Source: Corynebacterium simulans
GTDB taxonomy: Bacteria > Actinomycetota > Actinomycetes > Mycobacteriales > Mycobacteriaceae
Reading direction: 5' to 3'
Assembly (NCBI RefSeq): GCF_001586215.1
Contig: NZ_CP014634.1
Coordinates: 1,736,001-1,800,000 of the forward strand
DNA length: 64,000 nucleotides
Part shown: in pieces, positions 48,837-56,341 of the stretch
Layout: every line of letters begins with the position of its first letter
Numbering within the stretch: position 1 is the first letter of the stretch
Notes under the pieces: model-generated
What the model was told of the DNA's origin: nothing
The model's database searches: none
What the model saw: only the letters and a program-made list of their open reading frames with translations
Translations under genes and position numbers: made by a program

Positions 48837-49337
48837 ATGAAGCAAGGAGAGCACATAAGTGGCGATGGCTGGGCAGCCGGCCCGGGCGGGATAAAGCTAT
48901 GGGGCAAGTTTGGCGCGGCCGGGCTTTTCCTCCTTGCCGGCGAGCGCGTGCTGCTCCAGCACCGTGCGGAGTGGACCAACCACGGCGGCACCTGGGGCAT
49001 TCCCGGCGGCGCGCGGGATTTCCACGAAAGCGCCGTTGCGGCTGCACTGCGAGAAACGCAGGAGGAATGCGCCATCGCGCCTGCCGACGTCCTGGTGCTC
49101 GGCGAGCGCGTCACCGCCGGGCCCTATCCCGCAGTGGGGGAGCTGCCCGGCAACTGGACCTATACCACCGTCATCGCACGCACCCGCGATGATGAGCCGT
49201 TGGACGTTATTGCCAACGAGGAGTCCAACGAGCTGCGCTGGGTGCACCTCGACGAGGTGGAAGAATTACCTCTGTTGGGGGCATTTCGTGAGGCCATTCC
49301 CTCCTTGCGGGCCTTTATCGCGGGCCAACCTCGGTGA
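48837..49337 (+). CDS. NUDIX hydrolase
   Basis: This 166-residue NUDIX protein hydrolyses a nucleoside diphosphate linked to another group. The Nudix box is visible as GGARDFHESAVAAALRETQE then ECAI, with RxxEE-type core RETQEE. The substrate is unknown. ATG 48837 is chosen because TAGGAT (48824-48829) ends 7 nt upstream, so it is probably leaderless; in-frame starts exist at 48807 and 48828. It is divergent from glnX (106 bp) and 30 nt before the ABC ATPase gene on the same strand. Confidence 0.88.
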   Translation: MKQGEHISGDGWAAGPGGIKLWGKFGAAGLFLLAGERVLLQHRAEWTNHGGTWGIPGGARDFHESAVAAALRETQEECAIAPADVLVLGERVTAGPYPAVGELPGNWTYTTVIARTRDDEPLDVIANEESNELRWVHLDEVEELPLLGAFREAIPSLRAFIAGQPR

Positions 49338-49367
49338 GGAAGAAGAAACTATGGCACCCTTGACAGC

Positions 49368-50327
49368 ATGATTGAAGTTGAGGGACTGACGAAACAATAT
49401 AAGTCTGTCCGTGCAGTAGACGACCTCACCTTTAAGGTGGAGCCAGGCATCGTGACCGGCTTTCTAGGTCCGAACGGTGCGGGCAAGTCGACGACCATGC
49501 GCATGATTCTGGGCCTGGATAGCCCCACGGCGGGCCAGGCCCGTATTAACGGCAAGGCCTACCGCGAGTTGAAGAGCCCGCTGCGGGAGGTCGGCGCGCT
49601 GCTCGATGCCAAGGCCGTGCACCCGAACCGCACCGCGGCCAACCACCTGAAGTGGATGGCGCAGTCCAACGGCATTCCTGCTTCCCGCGTGGACGAGGTG
49701 CTGGGGCTGGTTGGGCTTTCCGACGTCGCCGGTAAGAAGGCCGGCGGCTTCTCCCTCGGCATGGGCCAGCGCCTCGGCCTGGCCGGCGCCCTGCTGGGTG
49801 ACCCGGGAATCCTCATCCTGGACGAGCCGGTCAACGGCCTCGATCCAGAAGGTATTCGCTGGGTTCGCTCCCTGGTTCGCGCGCTCGCGGCAGAGGGCCG
49901 TACCGTCTTGATTTCCTCCCACCTGTTGTCGGAGATGTCCATGACCGCAGACCACCTCGTGGTCATCGGCCGTGGCCGCCTAGTGGCTAGCCAGTCCACC
50001 TATGACTTTGTAAAGCAGCACTCGGATTCCTCCGTTATCGTGCGCTCCGATCACCTCGAAGAGTTCGGCGGCGCGCTGCGTGAGGCCAACGTGGCTTATA
50101 CAGACGGCAGCGACGAGGAAGGTCGCAAGACCCTCATCATCAATGACGTCAGCACCGATTTCATCGGCCAGCTGGCATATTCCACAGGCGTTCCGCTCAA
50201 CGAGCTAAGCCTGAAGCGCGCTTCGCTGGAGGATGCGTTCATGCGCATGACCGGCGAGGACGTGCAGTACCACGCCAGCACCCCCGGTGCTGGGCAGCCG
50301 AACCAGCCTAACCAGCCTGCCGCATAG
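49368..50327 (+). CDS. ABC transporter ATP-binding protein
   Basis: This 319-residue ATPase has Walker A GPNGAGKSTT (~39), signature GGFSLGMGQRLGLAGALL (S-L-G-M-G-Q form), Walker B ILILDEPVNGLDPEG and the switch His in VLISSHLLSEM. The C-terminal ~90 residues after the nucleotide-binding domain resemble those of two-component exporters of bacitracin/lantibiotic-type (DRA-like), and its partner permease follows after 5-14 nt. The substrate is unknown. ATG 49368 is weakly supported by AGTTG-type context; no alternative in-frame start fits better. Confidence 0.92.
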   Translation: MIEVEGLTKQYKSVRAVDDLTFKVEPGIVTGFLGPNGAGKSTTMRMILGLDSPTAGQARINGKAYRELKSPLREVGALLDAKAVHPNRTAANHLKWMAQSNGIPASRVDEVLGLVGLSDVAGKKAGGFSLGMGQRLGLAGALLGDPGILILDEPVNGLDPEGIRWVRSLVRALAAEGRTVLISSHLLSEMSMTADHLVVIGRGRLVASQSTYDFVKQHSDSSVIVRSDHLEEFGGALREANVAYTDGSDEEGRKTLIINDVSTDFIGQLAYSTGVPLNELSLKRASLEDAFMRMTGEDVQYHASTPGAGQPNQPNQPAA

Positions 50328-50341
50328 GAGGAATGCTAAAA

Positions 50342-51109
50342 GTGATTATCAATACCCTCCGCGCCGAGTGGACCAAGCTGCGCACCACCAAGTCCTTCTA
50401 CTGGACCACCGGCCTGATTTTTCTCCTGTCCTTCCTGTGGGCGCTGTTCAACGGTCTCAACGCTGAGATGGACCCAGCGATGCCGATTAGCCCGCTTACT
50501 GCCGAGGGCATGAACTCCATCCTGCTGATGCTGGGCATCCCGATCATCATGATCCAGGCCATCATGATCGTGACCACCGAATACCGCTTCGGACTGCAGT
50601 CCACGGTCTTCATGGCGAACCCGAATCGCTCCATCGTCGCGCTGGTCAAGCTCCTGATGTACGCGGTTATTGCCGCAGTCATCCTGTTCCTGGCTCTGGT
50701 GCTGATTTACTTTGTCTCGGACCTTTCCGCATCCAAGGAAATCGCGGACATCTACAAGCCTTTCGAAGAAGACGGCGGCAAGCGCGCACTGTGGCTCCTC
50801 CCGCTGCTGGGCTTTATGGTCGTGATCTTTGTGCAGGGCTTGGGCTGGCTGCTGCGCCAGACCGCTGGCACCGTGGCACTGTCCCTGATTCTCTACCTGG
50901 GCATTGAGAACGTCGTGCGCCTGCTGCCGAAGGTCGGCGACGACTTCATCCCCTACATGCCATTTTCCGCCTTCGGCAACTGGGCTTCGGACACTGTGCC
51001 GGAAAACGTCCCATGGGACTCCTCGGCGGGAAGCGCCATCGTCTTCATCGTTTGGGCGGTAGCGCTGTGGATCCTCGGCGTCTTCGTGCTTGAAAAGCGA
51101 GACGCATGA
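50342..51109 (+). CDS. ABC transporter permease
   Basis: This ~255-residue ABC-2-type permease has about six membrane segments: one near the N-terminus (FYWTTGLIFLLSFLWALF), then PIIMIQAIMIVTTEYRFG, LLMYAVIAAVILFLALVLIY, WLLPLLGFMVVIFVQGL and a C-terminal one (IVFIVWAVALWILGVFVL). GTG 50342 is preferred: AGGAGG (50326-50331) sits 10 nt upstream, but only 1 nt before the ATG at 50333. It works with the ATPase just upstream. A terminator follows at 51135-51162. Confidence 0.85.
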   Translation: MIINTLRAEWTKLRTTKSFYWTTGLIFLLSFLWALFNGLNAEMDPAMPISPLTAEGMNSILLMLGIPIIMIQAIMIVTTEYRFGLQSTVFMANPNRSIVALVKLLMYAVIAAVILFLALVLIYFVSDLSASKEIADIYKPFEEDGGKRALWLLPLLGFMVVIFVQGLGWLLRQTAGTVALSLILYLGIENVVRLLPKVGDDFIPYMPFSAFGNWASDTVPENVPWDSSAGSAIVFIVWAVALWILGVFVLEKRDA

Positions 51110-51134
51110 TCTCTTAGCCACTCCTGGCTACCCT

Positions 51135-51162
51135 GGCGCTGTTGTCTTCAACAGCGCCTTTT
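51135..51162 (+). terminator. Terminator of the ABC exporter operon
   Basis: GGCGCTGTTG (51135-51144), loop TCTT, CAACAGCGCC (51149-51158), then TTTT: a textbook intrinsic terminator with a 10-bp perfect stem. Confidence 0.9.
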
Positions 51163-51190
51163 GTCACTCGTCGCCATTTGCAGCGTGCTT

Positions 51191-51303
51191 CCTCACCATT
51201 TGGCTATCTACCCAGGGCTGAAAACCCAGACCTCCTGTTCGTGGATCGCTGCGCTTGCCGACGCCCCTCATTCCAGCAGAGAGCTGCATTTCCAGGTCTG
51301 GGT
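51191..51303. repeat. Repeat locus 4: one AAATGGTGAGG core beside another inverted repeat
   Basis: CCTCACCATTT (51191-51201) is a single reverse copy of the dispersed core. Just after it, ACCCAGACCT (51224-51233) and AGGTCTGGGT (51294-51303) form a perfect 10-bp inverted repeat around 60 nt, the same geometry as the other loci but with a different arm sequence. The gap is between convergent genes. Confidence 0.7.
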
Positions 51304-51391
51304 ATTTAGTGGGGAAGGGGCCAAACGCGACGGGAGCGCAGGCAGTGTGCGGGGGAGGGCGGCCCAGGCGGCGCTGACGGTGCCGGTGGCG

Positions 51392-52861
51392 CTATTGCAG
51401 CGCCGAGGTCAGGCGCATCACGTTGTCCATGTAACGGCGCACGAAGCCGCGCTCGTTCCATTCCTCCAAGGTCAGCTCATGGCACACCGCGCGGTAGTTG
51501 CTAGCAAGCTGGTTAAACTCCGCCAATAAGTTGCCCTTGGCCACCAGCATCGTGGATTCGTAGTTCAAACCGAAAGAACGCATGTCCATATTCGAGGAGC
51601 CGAACATGCACAGCGGGTGGCGGCCCGGCTCGTCTGGGTCCGTCATGATGAACTTCGAATGCAGCACGAAAGGCTCTGGGAATTGGAAGATCCGCACCCC
51701 TGCCTCCAAAAGTGCCTGGTAGTAGGAGGACTGCGCGTGGTTGACCATGAACTGGTCCGCCTTGGCCGAGACATAAAGCTCCACGTCCACGCCGCGATAG
51801 CAGGCAGTGGTGACCGCCTCCATCAAAGATTCATCGGGCACGAAATAAGGCGAAACCATTACCAGGCGGTCTTTGGCGTGGTGCACCAGTGAGTTGAACA
51901 TGCGCAGGTTCGGCTCCGTGGTGTAACCCGGGCCGGACGGGATGAGCTGGAGGAAGTTGGAGTCCTCGGTATCCGCGTCGTCGTAAGGCAGTAGCTCCAA
52001 GGAAAGCTCTTCTTCTGATTCCAGGTACCAGTCCACCGCAAAGACCGCCGACATGGAGGTGACCACCGGGCCGGTGAGCTCTACCATGTAGTCCACCCAG
52101 TAGCGGTCCTTGGTGCGGTAGCTGCGCTTAATCATGTTCATCGAGCCCAGAAAGCCCGTTTGGCCGTCGATGATGACCAATTTGCGGTGGTTGCGCAGGT
52201 CAGGACGGCGGAAACGAAGCTTGTGCAGCTGCAGCGGCAGCATCAAGTGCCAGTCGACGCCGATGGCGGTTAGGCGCCGGCCGAATTTCCAATAGCCGTG
52301 GTACTTCAGGCTGCCAATCTGGTCTAAAAGCAGCTTGACTTCCACGCCCCGCGAGCGGGCGCGTTTGAGAGCCTGGTAGAAGACATCGGTGGCCTCGTCC
52401 CAGGATTGGATATAAATCTCGATGTAGACGTACTTCTCGGCGCGGTCGACGGCGCTGGAAATCGCGCGTATTGCCTCGTCGTAGTCGGCGTAAATGCCAC
52501 GATTGTGGCCCACGAGCGCCGGGAAACCCGTCAGATTGCGATTGAGCGCAATGACGGATTCCACCTCCGGAGAAAGCCTGCCCAGCGGATGATTCGGCGT
52601 ACTCGCCGTGACGTCTTCCATCAGGTCATGGGCCTCCTGCTGGATGCGGTGGCGGCGGCGATTGATATATGGCGAGCCCATCAGTAAGAACAGCGGCAGG
52701 CCCACGATGGGCAGCAGCAAAATAGCCAGCAGCCAGGCCGTGGAGCTCGAGGGTCGGCGGCCTTCGGGCACAAATCCGATGGCCAAGATTTTGATGCCGT
52801 AGTCCAAGATGAGGAAAAACAGCTGCCAGAAAGAAAGATCGATGTTTAGTGAGAAGTCCAT
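51392..52861 (-). CDS. cls: Cardiolipin synthase (phospholipase D family)
   Basis: This 489-residue enzyme condenses two phosphatidylglycerols to cardiolipin. It has two N-terminal membrane segments (LFFLILDYGIKILAIGF, WLLAILLLPIVGLPLFLLM), then two PLD domains with HKD motifs: NHRKLVIIDGQTGFLGSMNM (~220) and LHSKFIMTDPD with GSSNMDMRSF (~415). Both catalytic motifs are intact. ATG 52861 begins right at the first helix. It lies 16 nt after xthA on the same strand and ends the def-GNAT-xthA-cls series. Confidence 0.94.
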   Translation of the reverse strand: MDFSLNIDLSFWQLFFLILDYGIKILAIGFVPEGRRPSSSTAWLLAILLLPIVGLPLFLLMGSPYINRRRHRIQQEAHDLMEDVTASTPNHPLGRLSPEVESVIALNRNLTGFPALVGHNRGIYADYDEAIRAISSAVDRAEKYVYIEIYIQSWDEATDVFYQALKRARSRGVEVKLLLDQIGSLKYHGYWKFGRRLTAIGVDWHLMLPLQLHKLRFRRPDLRNHRKLVIIDGQTGFLGSMNMIKRSYRTKDRYWVDYMVELTGPVVTSMSAVFAVDWYLESEEELSLELLPYDDADTEDSNFLQLIPSGPGYTTEPNLRMFNSLVHHAKDRLVMVSPYFVPDESLMEAVTTACYRGVDVELYVSAKADQFMVNHAQSSYYQALLEAGVRIFQFPEPFVLHSKFIMTDPDEPGRHPLCMFGSSNMDMRSFGLNYESTMLVAKGNLLAEFNQLASNYRAVCHELTLEEWNERGFVRRYMDNVMRLTSALQ

Positions 52862-52877
52862 GCCCCGGTAGGTGCTC

Positions 52878-53687
52878 CTAACGCACCGAATCGAAGTCAG
52901 GCAGATCGAAATCTGCCAGCAGCGGGCAGTGGTCAGAGGTCTTGTCGCCGGCGCGTTCTACCATGTCTACCTGCGCAGTTTTCACCGTCGCGGCCAAGGA
53001 CTTCGAGGCCAGCTGGAAATCGATGCGCATGCCCTCGTTCTTCTGAAAGCGCATCGACTTGTAGTCAAAGTAGGTCCAGCGCTGCTCTTCCGTAAAACGC
53101 CGCGTAACCTCCTCTAGGCCTGCCTCCTCCAGCATCTGGAAGGCCGCACGCTCTGGCTCCGTAACATGGGTCTTGCCGCGGAAGGCCTCGATATCCCAGA
53201 CGTCCTCATCGCGCGGGGCAATGTTGAAATCGCCGGTGAGCAGCAGCTTCGACTGTGCGCGGCTCTCACTGTAGTGTGCCAGCGCGTAGAGGAAGCGCAG
53301 CTTGTAGTCGTAGTGGCGGTCGGTGATTTCGCGGCCATTGGGCACATAGAGCGACCAGATCTCTACGCCGCGAATCCGCGCGCCCACCGCACGGGCTTCC
53401 AAATCCTGCGGCTTTTCTGGGTCCTTGGCAAAGCCTGGCTGGCCGGGGAAGGAGTAGAAGACTTCCTCCGGCTCCGCCTTGGAGACGATGGCCACGCCGT
53501 TCCACTGGTTCAGCCCGTGATGGGTGACGTGGTAGCCGGCGGCTTCGAATTCCATAACGGGGAACTTATCGTCGGCAACCTTGGTCTCCTGCAGGCACAA
53601 CACGTCGATGTCGTGTTTGGCCAGCAGGTCTACCGCCCGCTGCACGCGGGTGCGGACCGAGTTGATGTTCCATGTGGCTATGCGCAT
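52878..53687 (-). CDS. xthA: Exodeoxyribonuclease III (XthA)
   Basis: This 269-residue AP endonuclease/3'-5' exonuclease is used in base excision repair. Motifs of the exonuclease III family are all present: ATWNINSVRTRV, LCLQETKVADD, GVAIVSK, SLYVPNGREI, LLTGDFNIAPRD and SDHCPLLADFD (catalytic Asp-His pair). The ATG at 53687 is only 3 nt after the stop of the GNAT gene, so it is translated as part of that mRNA. TACCCT ends 7 nt upstream and could be a secondary -10. Confidence 0.95.
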   Translation of the reverse strand: MRIATWNINSVRTRVQRAVDLLAKHDIDVLCLQETKVADDKFPVMEFEAAGYHVTHHGLNQWNGVAIVSKAEPEEVFYSFPGQPGFAKDPEKPQDLEARAVGARIRGVEIWSLYVPNGREITDRHYDYKLRFLYALAHYSESRAQSKLLLTGDFNIAPRDEDVWDIEAFRGKTHVTEPERAAFQMLEEAGLEEVTRRFTEEQRWTYFDYKSMRFQKNEGMRIDFQLASKSLAATVKTAQVDMVERAGDKTSDHCPLLADFDLPDFDSVR

Positions 53688-53690
53688 GGA

Positions 53691-54500
53691 CTACAGGGTA
53701 CCGCCTTTGCGCACGGCATACCTACGGCGATGGTGTTCTAAGAATCCGACTTCACTAAGGAGGGCCAACGCTGTGCTTTCCGACGCCTCCACCTCCACGA
53801 ATGCATTCTCCGCACCGTGTGCTTTGCCCCAGGCCAAAAGCGCCTCCAGCTGTGAGGCGGTGGCATTGCCAAGCAGTGAGATTCCTAGCCACACGCGCTC
53901 GTCGCCGGATTGGCTGAGCGTGGCGTCGAAAAGCTCGGAGTCAAGGTGTGGCTCGGCGCTCACGGTGTCGAGGGAGCGGGTAAGCACGAGGACCTCGGGC
54001 TCGAGTTGCCATGCCGCGGGCTCGTTATCGAGTACGCGCAATGCCGCCTTGCCGATGCGCTCCGGGATGGCCAGGCGGGTGGGCAGGTTGTGCTCGGCGT
54101 AGAAGGCGTCGATTTCTTCCATGGGCGCGGGCATGAAACCTGCGGAGGGGCCCAGAGGAATGGCGGAATCGGTGCCTGCGCCGAAGCGCATGAGCCATTG
54201 GCCATCATTGGTCCAGACTTTCGTCCCGCCGCGCGCTGCCGCGGCGGCCACCTCGACGGCGCGGATATCGGAGTTGCGCACCGTGCGCGGCGAGAGCTTC
54301 TTGATGATCTTCAGCTGCTCGGCGGGGATTTCCACCGCCTCCAAGTCGGAAGGGTAGCCACCCACCGCCTGCGGCCGGATGACAAGCGGCGAGGTGCTCA
54401 GCACATGGCCTATGACATCGGAGTGGGTGCCGCCGAATTCGCGCCGGGCAACCACGCGGTCGCCGACGCTGACGGCATCAGAACGGAAGATATAGCTCAT
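53691..54500 (-). CDS. GNAT N-acetyltransferase
   Basis: This 269-residue protein has a small N-terminal beta-barrel-like part (~1-60, SVGDRVVARREFGG), and an acyltransferase-like C-terminal domain with the acetyl-CoA region around SQLEALLAWGKAHGAENAFV and the final strand EVEASESTALALLSEVGFLE. A gene of this kind between def and xthA in C. glutamicum (cg3035) has been described as an N-acetylglutamate synthase for arginine synthesis. That position and the domain order suggest the same here, but orthology was not tested. Start ATG 54500 has no Shine-Dalgarno site; three 10-nt repeats precede it. Confidence 0.72.
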   Translation of the reverse strand: MSYIFRSDAVSVGDRVVARREFGGTHSDVIGHVLSTSPLVIRPQAVGGYPSDLEAVEIPAEQLKIIKKLSPRTVRNSDIRAVEVAAAAARGGTKVWTNDGQWLMRFGAGTDSAIPLGPSAGFMPAPMEEIDAFYAEHNLPTRLAIPERIGKAALRVLDNEPAAWQLEPEVLVLTRSLDTVSAEPHLDSELFDATLSQSGDERVWLGISLLGNATASQLEALLAWGKAHGAENAFVEVEASESTALALLSEVGFLEHHRRRYAVRKGGTL

Positions 54501-54502
54501 GT

Positions 54503-54534
54503 CGATTAAAGGCGATTAGGGGCGATTAGGGGCG
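54503..54534. repeat. Three tandem ~10-nt repeats upstream of the GNAT gene
   Basis: CGATTAAAGG followed by two CGATTAGGGG units and CG fills almost the whole gap between def and the GNAT start. The region would be the 5' leader of the GNAT cistron and contains no ribosome-binding site on the minus strand. Confidence 0.8.
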
Positions 54535-54542
54535 CAGCCTAT

Positions 54543-55169
54543 TTACGCGCCGTGGCCGAAGGGATCCTCGTCCTCGCCTGGCATCCATGTCCAGCCGGCC
54601 TCGGTCCAACCGTTGCGCTTGATGGTTTTCTTGGCCTGGCGCTTGAAGCGGCCGGTGAGCACGTCGGTGTAGACGTAGCCGTCCAGGTGGCCGGTCTCGT
54701 GCTGGAGCATGCGCGCGAAGAATCCATATCCTTCGATGGAAATGTCGTTGCCGTGCTCGTCCTTGCCTGTAACGCGGGCCCAGTCGGCGCGGCCGGTGGG
54801 GAAGCCCTCACCGGGCACGGAGAGGCAGCCTTCGTCCTCGGAGCCGTCGTCGGCAGGCATGCCCTCGGGAATCTCGGAGGTCTCCAGCACCGGGTTGATG
54901 ACGCAGCCCTTGCGCATGCCGCTTTCTCCAGCACCAAGCTGCTTGGCGCTACCGTTTGGGCCGTCGGTGTCAGGGCAGTGGTAGACAAACAGGCGCTTGT
55001 TCACTCCTACCTGGTTGGCGGCAAGGCCGACGCCATGGGCGACGTCCATGGTCTCGTACATGTCGGCGATGAGCTGCTGCAGCTCCGGGGAGTCAATGGG
55101 CTCAGTGACCGGCTCGGTGGGATTGTGCAGAACCGGGTCGCCGTGGATAACGATGGGGCGAATAGTCAT
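54543..55169 (-). CDS. def: Peptide deformylase (Def)
   Basis: This 208-residue metalloenzyme removes the N-formyl group of new proteins. The three metal motifs are visible: [12 protein letters not shown] (GxGxAAxQ), [12 protein letters not shown] (EGCxS) and [14 protein letters not shown] (HExxH form, here H-E-T-G-H). Length is in the normal range with a charged C-terminal tail. ATG 55169 has no Shine-Dalgarno site, but TAAACT (minus, 55182-55177) ends 7 nt upstream, so it is probably leaderless. The promoter overlaps that of the divergent DUF3263 gene. Confidence 0.95.
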   Translation of the reverse strand: MTIRPIVIHGDPVLHNPTEPVTEPIDSPELQQLIADMYETMDVAHGVGLAANQVGVNKRLFVYHCPDTDGPNGSAKQLGAGESGMRKGCVINPVLETSEIPEGMPADDGSEDEGCLSVPGEGFPTGRADWARVTGKDEHGNDISIEGYGFFARMLQHETGHLDGYVYTDVLTGRFKRQAKKTIKRNGWTEAGWTWMPGEDEDPFGHGA

Positions 55170-55186
55170 GCCCTACAGTTTAGGCA
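55169..55186. promoter_or_regulatory. Overlapping divergent leaderless promoters (def / DUF3263 gene)
   Basis: Only 16 nt separate the two start codons. The plus-strand -10 candidate TACAGT (55174-55179) and the minus-strand -10 TAAACT (55182-55177) overlap by 3 bp. Each ends 6-7 nt before its own start codon, as expected for leaderless transcripts. The -35 boxes would fall inside the opposite coding regions. Confidence 0.65.
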
Positions 55187-55449
55187 TGCAATCCTTGTCA
55201 GACCTAGACGCGGCCATTTTGGAGTTCGAATCGCATGCCCCGCGTGGTATCGGGCCTAAGGAAGAGGCCATTCGCGCGGAGCTGGATATCTCGCCGGTGC
55301 GTTATCACCAGCGCTTGAACGTGCTTCTCGACGCCCCCGCTGCCGCCGAGGCCTATCCGGTGCTGGTTGCGCGCTTGCGGCGCGTGCGGGACGGCCGTCA
55401 GGAGGTGCGGCGCGCCGCGCGGGAGGATGCACCAGATTTCCCTAATTAG
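55186..55449 (+). CDS. DUF3263-type small DNA-binding-like protein
   Basis: This 87-residue protein matches the DUF3263 pattern: SDLDAAILEFESHAPRGIGP, then EEAIRAELDISPVRYHQRLN, a helix-turn-helix-like arrangement, and a basic C-terminal half (RLRRVRDGRQEVRRAARED). Actinobacterial members are small and largely uncharacterised; a DNA-binding role is inferred. ATG 55186 is chosen because TACAGT ends 6 nt upstream; the much longer upstream frame overlaps def on the other strand and is rejected. A LytR_C gene follows after 17 nt. Confidence 0.82.
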   Translation: MQSLSDLDAAILEFESHAPRGIGPKEEAIRAELDISPVRYHQRLNVLLDAPAAAEAYPVLVARLRRVRDGRQEVRRAAREDAPDFPN

Positions 55450-55466
55450 AGACTAGGGTTGCTGCT

Positions 55467-56234
55467 GTGACTAATGTGAATTCAGATAAAGCAGCAGAAT
55501 CCACCTCCACGCCGAGCAAACAGGCGGGTGCGCACCGCAGCTCGTCTAGCGGCCTGCCGCTGCGCGGCTTCGCAATGGTGCTCATTGCCGTTGCTGTCAT
55601 GCTCGGCATGTGGGGCCTTTACACGCTGACCTCCAAAGACTCCACCGATACTGCCCAGACCGGCAGCACCGGCGTCGCCACGCTGCCGGCTCCCGCCGAG
55701 GGCGAGCCCGGCGCACAGGGCGGCCCATCTGCGCAGCCGGGTGCTGCCGGCAGTGCCGCGCGGGGCACGCAGGATGCCAAGGCTGGCCAAGACGCAGCCG
55801 GACAGCCTGCCAAGGAAGGCCAGGATGCAGCCGGCCGTGAAGCAGCCAACAAGGACGGTGCCGCTGCCGGCGCTGCAGGTGCAGAAAGCGCTGCGGGTGC
55901 CGAGCGCGCCGCCAAGGACATCCCGGTCAACGTCTTTAATAACTCCGGCCGCGCGAACTTCGCTGCAGAGCAGGCAGATAAGCTGAAGGACGAGGGTTTC
56001 AAGATCGGCGAGGTAGGCAATCTGGCCGGTGACATCCTCACCGTTCCGCAGACCACCGTCTACTTCCCAGCAGGCGATAAGGACGCAGAGCGCCTCGCAC
56101 GCGAGACCGCAGCGCAGCTCTACGGCGCGCAATCTATCCCGGAGGGCGCCATCGCCGAGTACCCGGCAGAGCTCAAGGCTGAATTCACCAAGGGCAACGC
56201 AGTCGTTGCAGTTCTGGCCATCCCGCAGGCCTAA
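55467..56234 (+). CDS. LytR_C-domain membrane protein
   Basis: This 255-residue protein has a basic N-terminus, one membrane segment (LRGFAMVLIAVAVMLGMWGLYT, ~32-53), an extracytoplasmic Ala/Gly/Gln-rich linker (~60-150) and a C-terminal LytR_C domain (~155-255) with VNVFNNSGRANFAAEQADKL and TTVYFPAGDKDAERLARETA. LytR_C domains accompany enzymes that attach polymers to the cell wall; here there is no LytR-CpsA-Psr catalytic domain, so a helper role is likely. GTG 55467 is chosen because TAGGGT (55454-55459) ends 7 nt upstream, a leaderless-type start. A terminator is at 56251-56289. Confidence 0.85.
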   Translation: MTNVNSDKAAESTSTPSKQAGAHRSSSSGLPLRGFAMVLIAVAVMLGMWGLYTLTSKDSTDTAQTGSTGVATLPAPAEGEPGAQGGPSAQPGAAGSAARGTQDAKAGQDAAGQPAKEGQDAAGREAANKDGAAAGAAGAESAAGAERAAKDIPVNVFNNSGRANFAAEQADKLKDEGFKIGEVGNLAGDILTVPQTTVYFPAGDKDAERLARETAAQLYGAQSIPEGAIAEYPAELKAEFTKGNAVVAVLAIPQA

Positions 56235-56250
56235 AAGATTCATAAGATAG

Positions 56251-56289
56251 ATGCACGGTGGAATAAAAGACAAATTCCACCGTGCATTT
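56251..56289 (+). terminator. Terminator after the LytR_C gene
   Basis: ATGCACGGTGGAAT (56251-56264), a 9-nt loop and ATTCCACCGTGCAT (56274-56287) form a perfect 14-bp stem followed by TT. It begins 16 nt after the stop. Confidence 0.88.
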
Positions 56290-56341
56290 AATGTATAAGA
56301 AAATGCTCTAGCTGGGCCTTGCTGCGGATAGACTCACAAGG

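Noticed and set aside
48731..49114. N-terminal extension of glnX by 128 codons
   Set aside because: The extra part is antisense to the NUDIX gene and reads as Ser/Arg/Pro-rich filler, while ATG 48730 has a -10 hexamer at leaderless distance and starts a GlnX-like protein.
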